From Cryobacterium sp. BB307 (GTDB lineage: Bacteria > Actinomycetota > Actinomycetes > Actinomycetales > Microbacteriaceae): DNA of 64,000 bases. The position numbers and the translations under genes were made by a program. Numbering within the stretch: position 1 is the stretch's first letter; the number at the start of each line of letters is the position of its first letter. Below the pieces are notes generated by a model. That model saw nothing but the letters and a program-made list of their open reading frames with translations. It had not been told where the DNA came from and made no database searches. Where the stretch lies: NCBI RefSeq assembly GCF_012274275.1, contig NZ_JAANZA010000003.1, forward strand, positions 186,001-250,000, in the 5' to 3' direction. Of the stretch, positions 42,932 to 51,678 are shown one piece after another.

Positions 42932-44128
42932 ATGACGGTGCACGGCGCGTGGGAGCGCACTGCCAGAGGAGCAATGCTCCTCGGGGCGGATGGGGAATTG
43001 CGTCCGACGATCTTTGCCGAGATGTCCGCCTTGGCCGCCTCGACGGGCGCGATCAACCTCGGTCAGGGTTTCCCGGATGAGGACGGCCCGCCCGAGGTGC
43101 TCGAAGCGGCCCGACAGGCGATCAGCGACGGGATCAACCAGTACCCGCCAGGAATCGGCCTGCCCGTACTCCGCAACGCGATAGCCGCCCACCAGAAGCG
43201 CTTCTACGGCCTGCCCGTAGACGCGGACCACGAGGTGCTGGTCACCGCCGGCGCAACCGAGGCGCTCACCGCGACCATCCTCGCGCTCACCGACGACGGC
43301 GACGAACTCGTCACCCTCGAGCCCTTCTACGACTCATACGCCGCGATCGCGGGCCTCAACCGCCTCAAACACGTCACGGTGCCGCTGCGCGGCGAACACT
43401 TCCAGCCGGACCACGACGAACTCCGCGCTGCCGTCACCGACCGCACCCGCATCATCCTGATCAACGACCCACACAACCCGACCGGCAGCATCCTGAAGCG
43501 CGAGACCCTCGAACTGATTGTCGAACTCGCGCACCAGCACGACGCCATCATCGTCACCGACGAGGTCTACGAGCACCTGACCTTCGACGAGCCCCATGTG
43601 CCGATCACGACGCTGCCCGGCGCGTGGGAGCGGACCGTGACGATCTCGTCCGGCGGGAAGACCTTCAACACGACCGGCTGGAAGATCGGCTGGGTCACCG
43701 GCCCGCGCGACTACGTCGAGGCGATTCTCGCGGTGAAGCAGTACCTGACCTTCGTCAATGGGGCACCGTTCCAGCCTGCGATCGCGGTCGGGCTCGGGCT
43801 GCCGGACTCCTATTTCGCGGGTGCCGCAGCGGCGCTCAAGGCGAAAAGCGAGCTGCTGTCCGCCGGCCTCGAGAAGGCCGGGTTCACGGTAAGCAGACCG
43901 CAGGGCGGGTACTTCGTCATCGCTGACGCCGCTCCACTCGGGTTCACGGATGCCGAGGCCGCTGCCCGAGAGTTGCCGCACCTCGCCGGCGTGGTCGCGA
44001 TCCCGCTCACCGCATTCGTGCGTCCAGAGAACCGGGGGCCGTACGCATCCAAACTCCGCTTCGCGTTCTGCAAGCGCGCTGACGTGCTCGAACGCGCCGC
44101 CGCGCAACTCGCCGAGCTGCGGCGCTGA
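42932..44128 (+). CDS. Class I/II PLP-dependent aminotransferase
   Basis: 398 residues from ATG 42932. Fold-type I aminotransferase: INLGQGFPDEDGPPEVLEAA, YPPGIGLPVLRNAIA, ILINDPHNPTGS, TDEVYEHL, and the PLP lysine in SSGGKTFNTTGWKIGW. Closest to the DapC/kynurenine-aminotransferase-like group; the substrate cannot be fixed. The region before it (42845-42920) has small GC hairpins (GGGCC/GGCCC around an A-rich loop). Confidence 0.88.
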   Translation: MTVHGAWERTARGAMLLGADGELRPTIFAEMSALAASTGAINLGQGFPDEDGPPEVLEAARQAISDGINQYPPGIGLPVLRNAIAAHQKRFYGLPVDADHEVLVTAGATEALTATILALTDDGDELVTLEPFYDSYAAIAGLNRLKHVTVPLRGEHFQPDHDELRAAVTDRTRIILINDPHNPTGSILKRETLELIVELAHQHDAIIVTDEVYEHLTFDEPHVPITTLPGAWERTVTISSGGKTFNTTGWKIGWVTGPRDYVEAILAVKQYLTFVNGAPFQPAIAVGLGLPDSYFAGAAAALKAKSELLSAGLEKAGFTVSRPQGGYFVIADAAPLGFTDAEAAARELPHLAGVVAIPLTAFVRPENRGPYASKLRFAFCKRADVLERAAAQLAELRR

Positions 44129-44142
44129 CCTAGGCTCAGCCC

Positions 44143-44862
44143 ATGGACCACCTCCAGCAGTTGCGCGTCGTGACCGCAGCGTTCGAGGCGGATGCCCGCG
44201 CCCTCGATCTCAGCCACCCCACCGCCGCGTTGCGCTGGACCGGACACGATCTGGTGGCGCATCTCGGGGAGATCCACCGCTGGGCGGCCGCGATCGTAGC
44301 AACCGGCAAGCGCCAGACGCGAACGAACGTGCCCGAACTCACCGAGCCGGCCGCCGACTGGTACGCCGGTGGTCGCCGGATGCTGTTGAACTCACTCGAG
44401 TCCCGCCCAGCCAGCGACGCGGTGTGGACACTCAAGCGCTCCGACCGCACAGCCGGCTTCTGGCATCGACGCCAACTGCACGAGACGATCGTGCACCTCT
44501 GGGACCTGCGCAGCACCGCAGATCCGGATGCGGCCCCTCCGCCTGAGGTCGACGCCGAAACGCATGCCGAGGGCATCGACGAGCTGTTCGATGTGTTCGT
44601 GCCGAAAGCAGCAGAACAGAACCAGGCGTCGCTGCCTGCACCGTTGACGTTGCGCGCGACCGACACCGACCGATTCTGGACCGTGCACCGCGACCTCAGT
44701 TGCGACTTCGAGACCTTGTCCCGCTCGACGGTGGTGTCCGGGCCGGCTGGAGCCCTGCTGCTGTTCGCGTGGAACCGCTACACGCCCGCTTCTTCTGCGC
44801 TCACGATCACCGGCAACGCCAAAGTGGTCGAGGAGTTCAGGCGCGCGCGCATCCGTCCCTGA
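44143..44862 (+). CDS. Maleylpyruvate isomerase/DinB-like family protein
   Basis: 239 residues. N-terminal four-helix bundle with metal histidines: H in LVAHLGEIHRW and H in RRQLHETIVHLWD, followed by a C-terminal domain of sterol-carrier type. In actinobacteria these are mycothiol-dependent or metal-dependent transferases. Its start lies 14 bases after the aminotransferase stop, so the two are probably co-transcribed. Reaction unknown. Confidence 0.8.
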   Translation: MDHLQQLRVVTAAFEADARALDLSHPTAALRWTGHDLVAHLGEIHRWAAAIVATGKRQTRTNVPELTEPAADWYAGGRRMLLNSLESRPASDAVWTLKRSDRTAGFWHRRQLHETIVHLWDLRSTADPDAAPPPEVDAETHAEGIDELFDVFVPKAAEQNQASLPAPLTLRATDTDRFWTVHRDLSCDFETLSRSTVVSGPAGALLLFAWNRYTPASSALTITGNAKVVEEFRRARIRP

Positions 44863-44868
44863 TCGCGG

Positions 44869-45684
44869 CTACCAGCGCTCGCTCACCGCATACCGGCGCA
44901 CCGCGAGCGCGGGGTTGATGCGCCGCACCTCGCCGATGCGCTCCTTAGAGACCCACGCGAGCGCGACATCCGTCGTCTCACCGATCGTAGCCAGCTCGAC
45001 CCCCATCGGATCGATGATCATGCTGTTGCCCGCCGCGATCGGCGGCGCCTGGTCGGCGGCAGCGACATAAACCGTGTTCTCCAGCGCGCGAGCGGTCACG
45101 AGGGTGCGCCAGTGGTGCTCCTTGAGCGGCCCGCGCACCCACTCTGCGGGCACCGCGAGCAGGTCGGCACCGGCGTCAACCAGCCGGCGCGACACTTCGG
45201 GAAACCGGATGTCGTAGCAGGTCTGCAAACCGACCGTCAGGTCGTCGACGGCGAACGTCTGGGGCTCCCCCAACTCTCCCGGCGCGATCCAGTCACTCTC
45301 CTTCTGCCCGAACGCGTCGTACAGGTGCTGCTTCCGGTAGGTCGCCACCAGCGCTCCAGCCGGATCGACCGCGACGACCATGTTGTGGGCGCGGCCGCCG
45401 CCGGCCTCCTCGACCATGCCGGCCACCAGGTGAACGTCGAGCGAATCGGCGAGCTCCGAGAGCGCGGTGACGAAGGCTCCACCCTCGACCGGCTCTGCGG
45501 CAGCGACCAGCTCGGGGCCGAGCTCCGGCAGGAAGAACGACGAGTACTCCGGGAAAACGACCAGCCGCGCGCCGCGATCGACAGCGAGTGAGGCCATCCG
45601 GCTCACCTGAGCCAGGTTTGCGTCACGATCATTGGTTGGGGCGAACTGGGCGACCGCGACCGCGGTGCCGGGAACATCCGTCAT
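44869..45684 (-). CDS. Carbon-nitrogen hydrolase (nitrilase superfamily)
   Basis: 271 residues from ATG 45684. The catalytic triad is visible: E46 (VVFPEYSSF), K118 (TYRKQHL) and C156 (LQTCYDIRFPE). Hydrolyses a non-peptide C-N bond, typically an amide. A longer frame up to 45939 would include the tRNA and is impossible. Substrate not predictable. It converges with the maleylpyruvate-isomerase-like gene. Confidence 0.9.
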   Translation of the reverse strand: MTDVPGTAVAVAQFAPTNDRDANLAQVSRMASLAVDRGARLVVFPEYSSFFLPELGPELVAAAEPVEGGAFVTALSELADSLDVHLVAGMVEEAGGGRAHNMVVAVDPAGALVATYRKQHLYDAFGQKESDWIAPGELGEPQTFAVDDLTVGLQTCYDIRFPEVSRRLVDAGADLLAVPAEWVRGPLKEHHWRTLVTARALENTVYVAAADQAPPIAAGNSMIIDPMGVELATIGETTDVALAWVSKERIGEVRRINPALAVRRYAVSERW

Positions 45685-45720
45685 GCAGGCCAGCCTACGA
45701 GCAGAAGCCGACATAAGAAA

Positions 45721-45750
45721 AAGGCCCGGAACCTTGCGATTCCGGGCCTT
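45721..45750 (-). terminator. Rho-independent terminator after tRNA-fMet
   Basis: AAGGCCCGGAA (45721-45731) pairs perfectly with TTCCGGGCCTT (45740-45750) over an 8-base loop. Reading leftward, T's follow (TTTTTCTT). It lies directly after the tRNA. Confidence 0.85.
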
Positions 45751-45752
45751 CG

Positions 45753-45829
45753 TGGTTGCGGGGAGAGGATTTGAACCTCTGACCTCCGGGTTATGAGCCC
45801 GGCGAGCTACCGAACTGCTCCACCCCGCG
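45753..45829 (-). tRNA. Initiator tRNA-Met (CAU)
   Basis: 77 bases including an encoded CCA. Acceptor CGCGGGG opposes CCCCGCA, giving the C1-A72 mismatch of initiator tRNA; the anticodon stem has three G-C pairs (CCGGG/CCCGG) around a CAT anticodon. The T-arm has GGTTCAAATC. Confidence 0.97.
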
Positions 45830-45904
45830 GCACAAGAGTCAACCCTAGCACACTCGTGGAGACCGCTGATCGGATCGACCACGCGAGCGAGCGCCGCCGA
45901 AGTG

Positions 45905-45940
45905 TGCGAGCGCACGGGATCTAGCCCGCGCGCTCGCACA
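45905..45940. repeat. Intergenic palindromic repeat, family B copy 2
   Basis: GTGCGAGCGC (45905-45914) pairs perfectly with GCGCTCGCAC (45931-45940), extended by T/A on the outside and by GCCGCC/GGCGG further out. It shares GTGCGAGCGCACGGGA with the copy at 28023. It lies between tRNA-fMet and the end of the UPF0182 gene. Confidence 0.75.
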
Positions 45941-45959
45941 AATGCGCGGCGGTCGCTGC

Positions 45960-48851
45960 TTACTGGGCGCCGGCGTCCGATGCCGCGATCGCCCGTCCGA
46001 GAGCATCCTGCAGGCGCTGGTCGGCCTGCGCTGCCGCTACCAGGTCGTTGGCGGCGTAGGCGGCTTCGCGGTCACGGAGCGCCTGCACGGCGTCCTGAAG
46101 CGCCTGCTGCAGCTCGGGGTTGTCAGCGGTCGGCGGCTGAGGCGTCGGCTGCTCCGGCGCATTCGGATCCGTCGGCGGAGCCTCGTTCTCGTCGACATTC
46201 TCGTCACCGGCCGGCGCACCCGAGTCGCCGCCGAACAGCGCGTCGAGGGCCTGGTCGAGGGTGTCCTCGAACGCGATCTCCGAACCGAAGGCAACGAGGA
46301 TCTTCCGCAGCAGCGGGTAGCTGGTGTCACCGGTCGACTCGACGTACACCGGCTGCACGTACAGCAGGCCGCCACCGACTGGCAGCGTCAGCAGGTTTCC
46401 GCTGATGACGTCGGTCTGGCCCTGTCGCAGCAGGTTCAGCTGCTGGCCGACCACGTCGTCAGAGTCGAACTGGGCCTGCACCTGACCCGGTCCAGGCACG
46501 GTGTCCTGGCTCGGCAGCGTGAGCAGAGTGAGCTTGCCGTAGTCCGGTCCCGGATCCGCGTTCGCGGTCAGATAGCCGGTGAGCACGTTCCTGGCCTGCT
46601 CCCCCGCATCCGGGATGTAGGTGGAGTAGATCGTGAACGCCGGAGCATCGCTGCCTGGCACCTGCATGGTGAGGTAGTACGGCGGCTGCAGGGTCGGCGC
46701 CTGCGGGTCCGAGATCGGGTCGTTCGGCGTGATCCACGCGTCGTCACCCGAGTAGAAGGTGTCGCTGTTGGTGACGTGGTAGGTGCCGAGCACGGCGCGC
46801 TGCATCTTGAAGAGGTCCGCCGGGTAGCGCACGTGCGACAGAAGTTCGTCGCTCATGTTCTCCATCGGCTCGAGCGTGTTCGGGAAGATCTTCTGCCAGG
46901 TCTGCAGGATCGGGTCCTCGGTGTCCCACGCGTAGAGCGTCACCGAACCGTCGTAGGCGTCGACCGTGGCCTTCACCGAGTTCCGGATGTAGTTCACGTC
47001 ATCGATCGGGAAAACCGGCTGCGGCGTGTAAGTGTCCGCGATCGACTCGCTGAGCGACCGGATGTCCGAGTACGGGTACTGGTCGCTGGTCGTGTAGCCG
47101 TCGACGATCCAGACGATCCTGCCGTCGACGATCGCCGGGTACGGGTCGTTGTCGAGGTCCAGATATGGGGCGACCTTCTGCACGCGCGTCTTAGGGTCGC
47201 GGTCATAGAGGATCTGCGATTCGTCGTTCACCGCGGAGGACAGGAACACCTGCTCCGACTGGAACTTGATGGCGTATACCAGCTTGTTCAGGATGCCGCC
47301 GAGCTGCGGACCGCCGTCACCCTCGAACGTGTTGGTGGCGTTCTGGGTGCCGTTCTCGCCGCCCGACGGGAAGTCAAGCTCGAGCGGTGTCGCGCCATCC
47401 GGCGCCCCCACGATCGAGTAGGTAGGCGAGTGCTCGCCGAAGTAGATGCGCTCTTCGAAGTCGCCCAGCTCACCGACACTCGGGATGCCCGACTCGAGGA
47501 ACACCGGCAGGCCGTTGCCCGCGCGTTGGTTGCCGTAGGCCGCGACGACTCCGAAGCCGTGGGTGTAGACGATCGTGTCGTTGTACCAGCCGCGCGAGCT
47601 CTGGCCGCTCTGGTCGAGCTCGCGGAGGGCGATCACGGTGTCCTGGGTCTGCCCGTCGATCGTGTAGCGGTCGACGTCGAGGTGCTCGGAGAACTGGTAG
47701 AACTGCCGCACCTGCTCGAACTGGCGGAACGTGTCGGAGATCAGCGCGGGGTCGATGATGCGAATGTTGGCGGTCGTCGCCGCATCCTCGCGCAGGGCGC
47801 CCGGCGTGGCATCCGTCTCGGCTGGATAGTGGATCTCTTCGACGTTGTCGACACCGTACGCGGCGCGGGTCGCTTCGATGTTGCGCTGCAGGTACTCGGC
47901 CTCGAGGGAACGCGCGCTCGGCTCGACCTGGAAGCGCTGGATGATCGTCGGGTAGGCGGTGCCGATCAGGATGCCGCTGACGATCAGCAGTGCAGTGCCG
48001 ACGATCGGCAGGCGCCAGCGTCCGATGACCGCGGTGACGATGAAGAGCACGGCTACCAGGGCGGCGATGCCGGCGAGGATCGCCCGGCCGGGAATGACAG
48101 CGTTGACGTCAGCGTAGGACGCACCGGTCATCAGGTCGGTGGAGGTGCTGGTGACAAGAGTCTGGTACTGGTCAAGCCAGATGCTGAGCGCCTGCAGCGC
48201 GAGGTAGATCGCGCCCAGGACGGCGAGCTGGATGCGCGCGGTGCGGGAAATGCGCACCTCGCGGCCGTTGAAGCTGATCGCCCCGTAGAGGTAGCTGGTG
48301 GCCAGCGCCGCGATGACGCTGATCAGCACCACTGCGGAGGCGAACGCGAGCACCGCGCTGTAGAACGGCAGCTCGAACAGGTAGAAGGAGACGTCGAGGC
48401 CGAACTGCGGATCGGTCGTCCCGGTGGGCGTGCGGTTGAGCCACAGCAGCGCCAGTTCCCAGCGCGACGAGGTGGAGACGCCGGCGAAGATGCCGAGCAC
48501 GATCGGGATGCCGTACATCGCAAGCCGGCGCAGCGGCTCGATCACCTGCTGGTAGCGGTCGAGCTGGGAGTTCAGCTTCGCGTAGATGGGCCGCCAGCGG
48601 TAGGCGATCTCGATGCTCGCCCAGACCGGCACGGCCATGGCGAGGAACCCGATGACGAACATGACACCGGCTGCGATCCACTGGGTGGTCAGCACGTTGA
48701 GGAAGCCCAGCTGCTGGAACCACAGCCAGTCGGCGTAGATGCCCGCGAAGATGAAGAACGCGATCACCAGCGCTGCGATGATGACGATGGACACCACCAG
48801 GGGTGTTCTCGACCGGCGGGCAGACGGGCGCCTGGCTTGCGTTGCTGTCAA
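45960..48851 (-). CDS. UPF0182 family large membrane protein
   Basis: 963 residues, TTG start with aggagatg upstream. Seven or so N-terminal helices (FAGIYADWLWFQQLGFLNVL typical), then a large extracytoplasmic domain and an acidic, Pro-rich C-terminal tail. Full length for the UPF0182 family, a conserved actinobacterial protein (Rv3193c in M. tuberculosis) of unknown function. Next to the YlbL-type protease, as in other actinobacteria. Confidence 0.92.
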   Translation of the reverse strand: MTATQARRPSARRSRTPLVVSIVIIAALVIAFFIFAGIYADWLWFQQLGFLNVLTTQWIAAGVMFVIGFLAMAVPVWASIEIAYRWRPIYAKLNSQLDRYQQVIEPLRRLAMYGIPIVLGIFAGVSTSSRWELALLWLNRTPTGTTDPQFGLDVSFYLFELPFYSAVLAFASAVVLISVIAALATSYLYGAISFNGREVRISRTARIQLAVLGAIYLALQALSIWLDQYQTLVTSTSTDLMTGASYADVNAVIPGRAILAGIAALVAVLFIVTAVIGRWRLPIVGTALLIVSGILIGTAYPTIIQRFQVEPSARSLEAEYLQRNIEATRAAYGVDNVEEIHYPAETDATPGALREDAATTANIRIIDPALISDTFRQFEQVRQFYQFSEHLDVDRYTIDGQTQDTVIALRELDQSGQSSRGWYNDTIVYTHGFGVVAAYGNQRAGNGLPVFLESGIPSVGELGDFEERIYFGEHSPTYSIVGAPDGATPLELDFPSGGENGTQNATNTFEGDGGPQLGGILNKLVYAIKFQSEQVFLSSAVNDESQILYDRDPKTRVQKVAPYLDLDNDPYPAIVDGRIVWIVDGYTTSDQYPYSDIRSLSESIADTYTPQPVFPIDDVNYIRNSVKATVDAYDGSVTLYAWDTEDPILQTWQKIFPNTLEPMENMSDELLSHVRYPADLFKMQRAVLGTYHVTNSDTFYSGDDAWITPNDPISDPQAPTLQPPYYLTMQVPGSDAPAFTIYSTYIPDAGEQARNVLTGYLTANADPGPDYGKLTLLTLPSQDTVPGPGQVQAQFDSDDVVGQQLNLLRQGQTDVISGNLLTLPVGGGLLYVQPVYVESTGDTSYPLLRKILVAFGSEIAFEDTLDQALDALFGGDSGAPAGDENVDENEAPPTDPNAPEQPTPQPPTADNPELQQALQDAVQALRDREAAYAANDLVAAAQADQRLQDALGRAIAASDAGAQ

Positions 48852-48919
48852 TGCATCTCCTGGGTGAAGGGGGTACAGCTATCGTACCCGCCGGGAGCGA
48901 GCGCGATTCAGCCTCTGGG

Positions 48920-50020
48920 CTACGAACAGCTGGGAAGTGCGGCGGTGTCTCCGGATGCGATTGCCTCCAGGGCGGCGACGGAATCCTTGAGCGTGTCCAC
49001 CGCGACGACGGTCAGCCCGTCCGGAATGTTCCCTACGACCTCGTCGCAGTTCTCCACCGGTGCCAGGAACCAGTTCGCCCCGGCCTGCTGGGCGCCGTGC
49101 ATCTTCTGACGAATGCCGCCGATCTGCCCGACGTCACCATCCGCATCGATCGTTCCTGTGCCGGCGATCTCCTCGCCGCCGGTCAGCTCGCCAGGGGTGA
49201 GCTTGTCGATGATCCCCAGGGCGAACATCTGTCCGCCGCTCGGACCGCCGACGTTCTCGAGCTGGATGTCGACATCGAACGGGAAGTCGTACTCGATGGA
49301 GAGGAAGACCCCGATGACCGGTGTCTTCTCGTCATCCGGGCTCGCCTCGGGAGTGACGGTGACCTCTTTGGTCTCCACGTCGCGCACGATGGTCAGCTCC
49401 AGCGGGTTGCCGCTGCCGACGTCGGCGATGACCTCGCGCAGCGCATCGACATCGCGCACCGGTTCACCGTCGACCAGGATGATCTGGTCGCCGTTCTCGA
49501 GGATGCCCTCGGATGGCGAGTCGTCAGAGAAGCCGGCCACGACAATGCGGGACGGCAATTCGTGGCCCAGGTAGGTGAGCGCTGCGGCGACGGCGTTCTT
49601 CTGCGAGTTCTCCATCTGGATGCGGCCGCTCTCGTTGGAATCCTCGACCGAGAATCCGGGCGGATAGACCTCATTGACCGGCTTCACTGCGCGACTGGGG
49701 TCGAACCAGGAGGTGACCACCTCGAACCAGTTGGGCAGCGCATCCGGGCTCCCATGCGTGCGCACCGTCAACAGGCTGAGCGAACCGTCGGTCGGGTAGG
49801 TCTGCTGTTCCGGGATCTCGATCATCGACGTCTCTTCGCCGCCGATGCTGACGTCGCCGAGCGTGTCGTAGACCGGCCCCGGCTGCTCGATCACGTACGG
49901 GGCGGGAACCAGGCCGAGCAGGAAGGTGCCGAACACTGCGGCTCCGATCAGCCACGAGCCGATCCGACCGCTTCGTCGGCTGCGCCCGGGGACGTAACCG
50001 TCGTCGGCGAAGAGGGCCAC
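48920..50020 (-). CDS. YlbL-type PDZ/Lon-like membrane protease
   Basis: 366 residues from GTG 50020 with aaaggaaa upstream. One N-terminal membrane helix, an extracytoplasmic PDZ domain (about 165-240: SPSEGILENGDQIILVDGEPV), and a Lon (S16) domain with serine in ENVGGPSGGQMFALGI and lysine in GGIRQKMHGAQQAGA, the expected Ser-Lys dyad. Probably processes an envelope protein; Bacillus YlbL is a comparable enzyme linked to cell-division control. Divergent from the zincin-like gene. Confidence 0.9.
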   Translation of the reverse strand: MALFADDGYVPGRSRRSGRIGSWLIGAAVFGTFLLGLVPAPYVIEQPGPVYDTLGDVSIGGEETSMIEIPEQQTYPTDGSLSLLTVRTHGSPDALPNWFEVVTSWFDPSRAVKPVNEVYPPGFSVEDSNESGRIQMENSQKNAVAAALTYLGHELPSRIVVAGFSDDSPSEGILENGDQIILVDGEPVRDVDALREVIADVGSGNPLELTIVRDVETKEVTVTPEASPDDEKTPVIGVFLSIEYDFPFDVDIQLENVGGPSGGQMFALGIIDKLTPGELTGGEEIAGTGTIDADGDVGQIGGIRQKMHGAQQAGANWFLAPVENCDEVVGNIPDGLTVVAVDTLKDSVAALEAIASGDTAALPSCS

Positions 50021-50122
50021 AGGTTTCCTTTCACGCGGATGTTCGCCACGGGCGCACAACTGGACGTCAAGCCTAGGTCAAATCTCAGACGCGTCCGCGG
50101 ACCGGGGACTAGCGTAGTTTTC

Positions 50123-51466
50123 ATGCCTGAGATACCGGATCAGAATCCGGAAGACGAGTTCCGTGACCTCCTCCGCCAGTTCTTGAGCGGCGGTTCGGAG
50201 ATCGACCCGCGCGAGCTGGCGCGCGCCGCCGGATTGGGCGACGACCCTGCGGTGGTGCAGCAGCTGCTGAGCCAGTTCCAGAGCGCACTCGACTTGAGCG
50301 GCGACGGCATCAACTGGTCGCTCTCGCTAGAGCAGGGCAAGGCCGTCGCCGAACGCGGCCGCCAGCCGTCGCTGCCGGATGAGCGGGACCGCCTGCTGCA
50401 GGCCTTCCACATCGCCGCGCTATGGCTCGACGAAGCGACCTCGATCTCCGAGCTCTCCGTCACCCCGAAGCTGCTGAGCCGCACCGAATGGGTCGTGGCG
50501 ACCATGCCGGTCTGGACCCAGCTCGCCGAACCGGTCGCGAACAGCATCGCGGATGCGCTCACCGAGGTGCTGCAGGAGCAGGCGCCAGAGGACATGGGCG
50601 AGATGATCGCCGGGGCGAGCAAGATGTTCCGCAGCGTCGGCGGCACCCTGTTCGCGATGCAGCTCGGCCAGGTCGTCGGGCAGCTCTCGACCGAGGCCGT
50701 GTCCGGAGGCGACATCGGCATCCCGCTGCTCGGCGGAACCGACACGTCGGAGCAGGCGGCGATCCTCCCGCAGAACGCGAAGGCGTTCGGGGAAGGGCTC
50801 GATGTCGAGCCCGAGGAGGTTTCCATCTACCTCGCGGTGCGCGAACTCGCCCACGCGCGGCTGTTCCGGCACGCGCGCTGGCTGCGGCTTCAGGTGCTGA
50901 CGTCGATCACCGAGATCGTCCGCGGCAACCGGATCAACCAGGACATGATGGAGCGCATCGCCGAGAACTTCGACCCGACCAGCCCGGAAGCGCTTCAGGA
51001 CGCGGTGCGCAGCGGCGAACTGCTGGAGCCGCGCAGCGAGTCGCAGCTGGCCGCGGCGGCACGGCTGGAGACCACGCTCGCCCTCGTCGAGGGCTGGGTC
51101 GACGTCGTCACTGCAACCGCGACCAGCCGCCTGCCGAAGTCCGGCGCGATCGCGGAGATGGTGCGCCGGCGGCGCGCATCCGGTGGCCCCGCCGAGTCAG
51201 CGTTCTCGACCCTCATCGGGCTGGAACTGCGGCCGCGGCGGCTGCGGGAGGCGGCCGCGATGTGGCAGCAGCTCACCGACGCGGTCGGCGAGGAGAAGCG
51301 TGACGAATTGTGGTCGCACCCTGACCTGATTCCCACCGCGGAAGACATCGACGACCCCGCCGCACTGATCGCGCGCATCACGGGCCCCGCCCCAGAGCCC
51401 GACGATGTCGATCAGGCGATCGCCGACCTGCTCGGCGACGACAACCCGGACCGTCCGAAGGAGTAG
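50123..51466 (+). CDS. Zincin-like putative hydrolase (TIGR03624 type)
   Basis: 447 residues from ATG 50123. Matches the actinobacterial zinc-dependent-metalloprotease-like family (Rv3195 position). The expected metal motif is REAAHxRLF-type; here YLAVRELAHARLFRHARWL, so the first histidine of HExxH is Arg, as in the family. Largely helical with no signal peptide. Activity unproven for the family. Followed by two family A repeats. Confidence 0.8.
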   Translation: MPEIPDQNPEDEFRDLLRQFLSGGSEIDPRELARAAGLGDDPAVVQQLLSQFQSALDLSGDGINWSLSLEQGKAVAERGRQPSLPDERDRLLQAFHIAALWLDEATSISELSVTPKLLSRTEWVVATMPVWTQLAEPVANSIADALTEVLQEQAPEDMGEMIAGASKMFRSVGGTLFAMQLGQVVGQLSTEAVSGGDIGIPLLGGTDTSEQAAILPQNAKAFGEGLDVEPEEVSIYLAVRELAHARLFRHARWLRLQVLTSITEIVRGNRINQDMMERIAENFDPTSPEALQDAVRSGELLEPRSESQLAAAARLETTLALVEGWVDVVTATATSRLPKSGAIAEMVRRRRASGGPAESAFSTLIGLELRPRRLREAAAMWQQLTDAVGEEKRDELWSHPDLIPTAEDIDDPAALIARITGPAPEPDDVDQAIADLLGDDNPDRPKE

Positions 51467-51470
51467 CCCT

Positions 51471-51624
51471 CATCGAGTCGGGACGTATGCCCGCTAACTA
51501 GCGCGCAAAGCGGGCGAAACTCCCGACCCGAAGAGCACGCCGGAGCATCCGGATGCGCGGAGCATCGAGTCGGGAGTAGATGCCCAAATATGGTCACCCA
51601 TAAGGGCAACTATTCCCGACCCGA
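51471..51624. repeat. Intergenic palindromic repeats, family A copies 2 and 3 in tandem
   Basis: CATCGAGTCGGGA occurs at 51471-51483 and 51563-51575; each is matched by an imperfect TCCCGACCCGA arm (51521 and 51614), with inner stems (GCCCGCT/AGCGGGC in the first). Identical outer arms to the copy at 18541. It fills the space between the zincin-like and ThiF-like genes. Confidence 0.8.
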
Positions 51625-51678
51625 CGAGTGTGTGGATGGATTCGGATGGGCGACGCGGCGCGCGGGGATCATGGCCGC

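Noticed and set aside
44869-45939. Extended start of the nitrilase-like gene at 45939
   Set aside because: It would include the terminator and tRNA-fMet; ATG 45684 starts the conserved domain.
45960-49109. Very long rightward frames opposite the UPF0182 gene and opposite adnB/adnA
   Set aside because: They are antisense mirror frames of GC-rich genes, rich in Arg, Val and His, with no family motifs.
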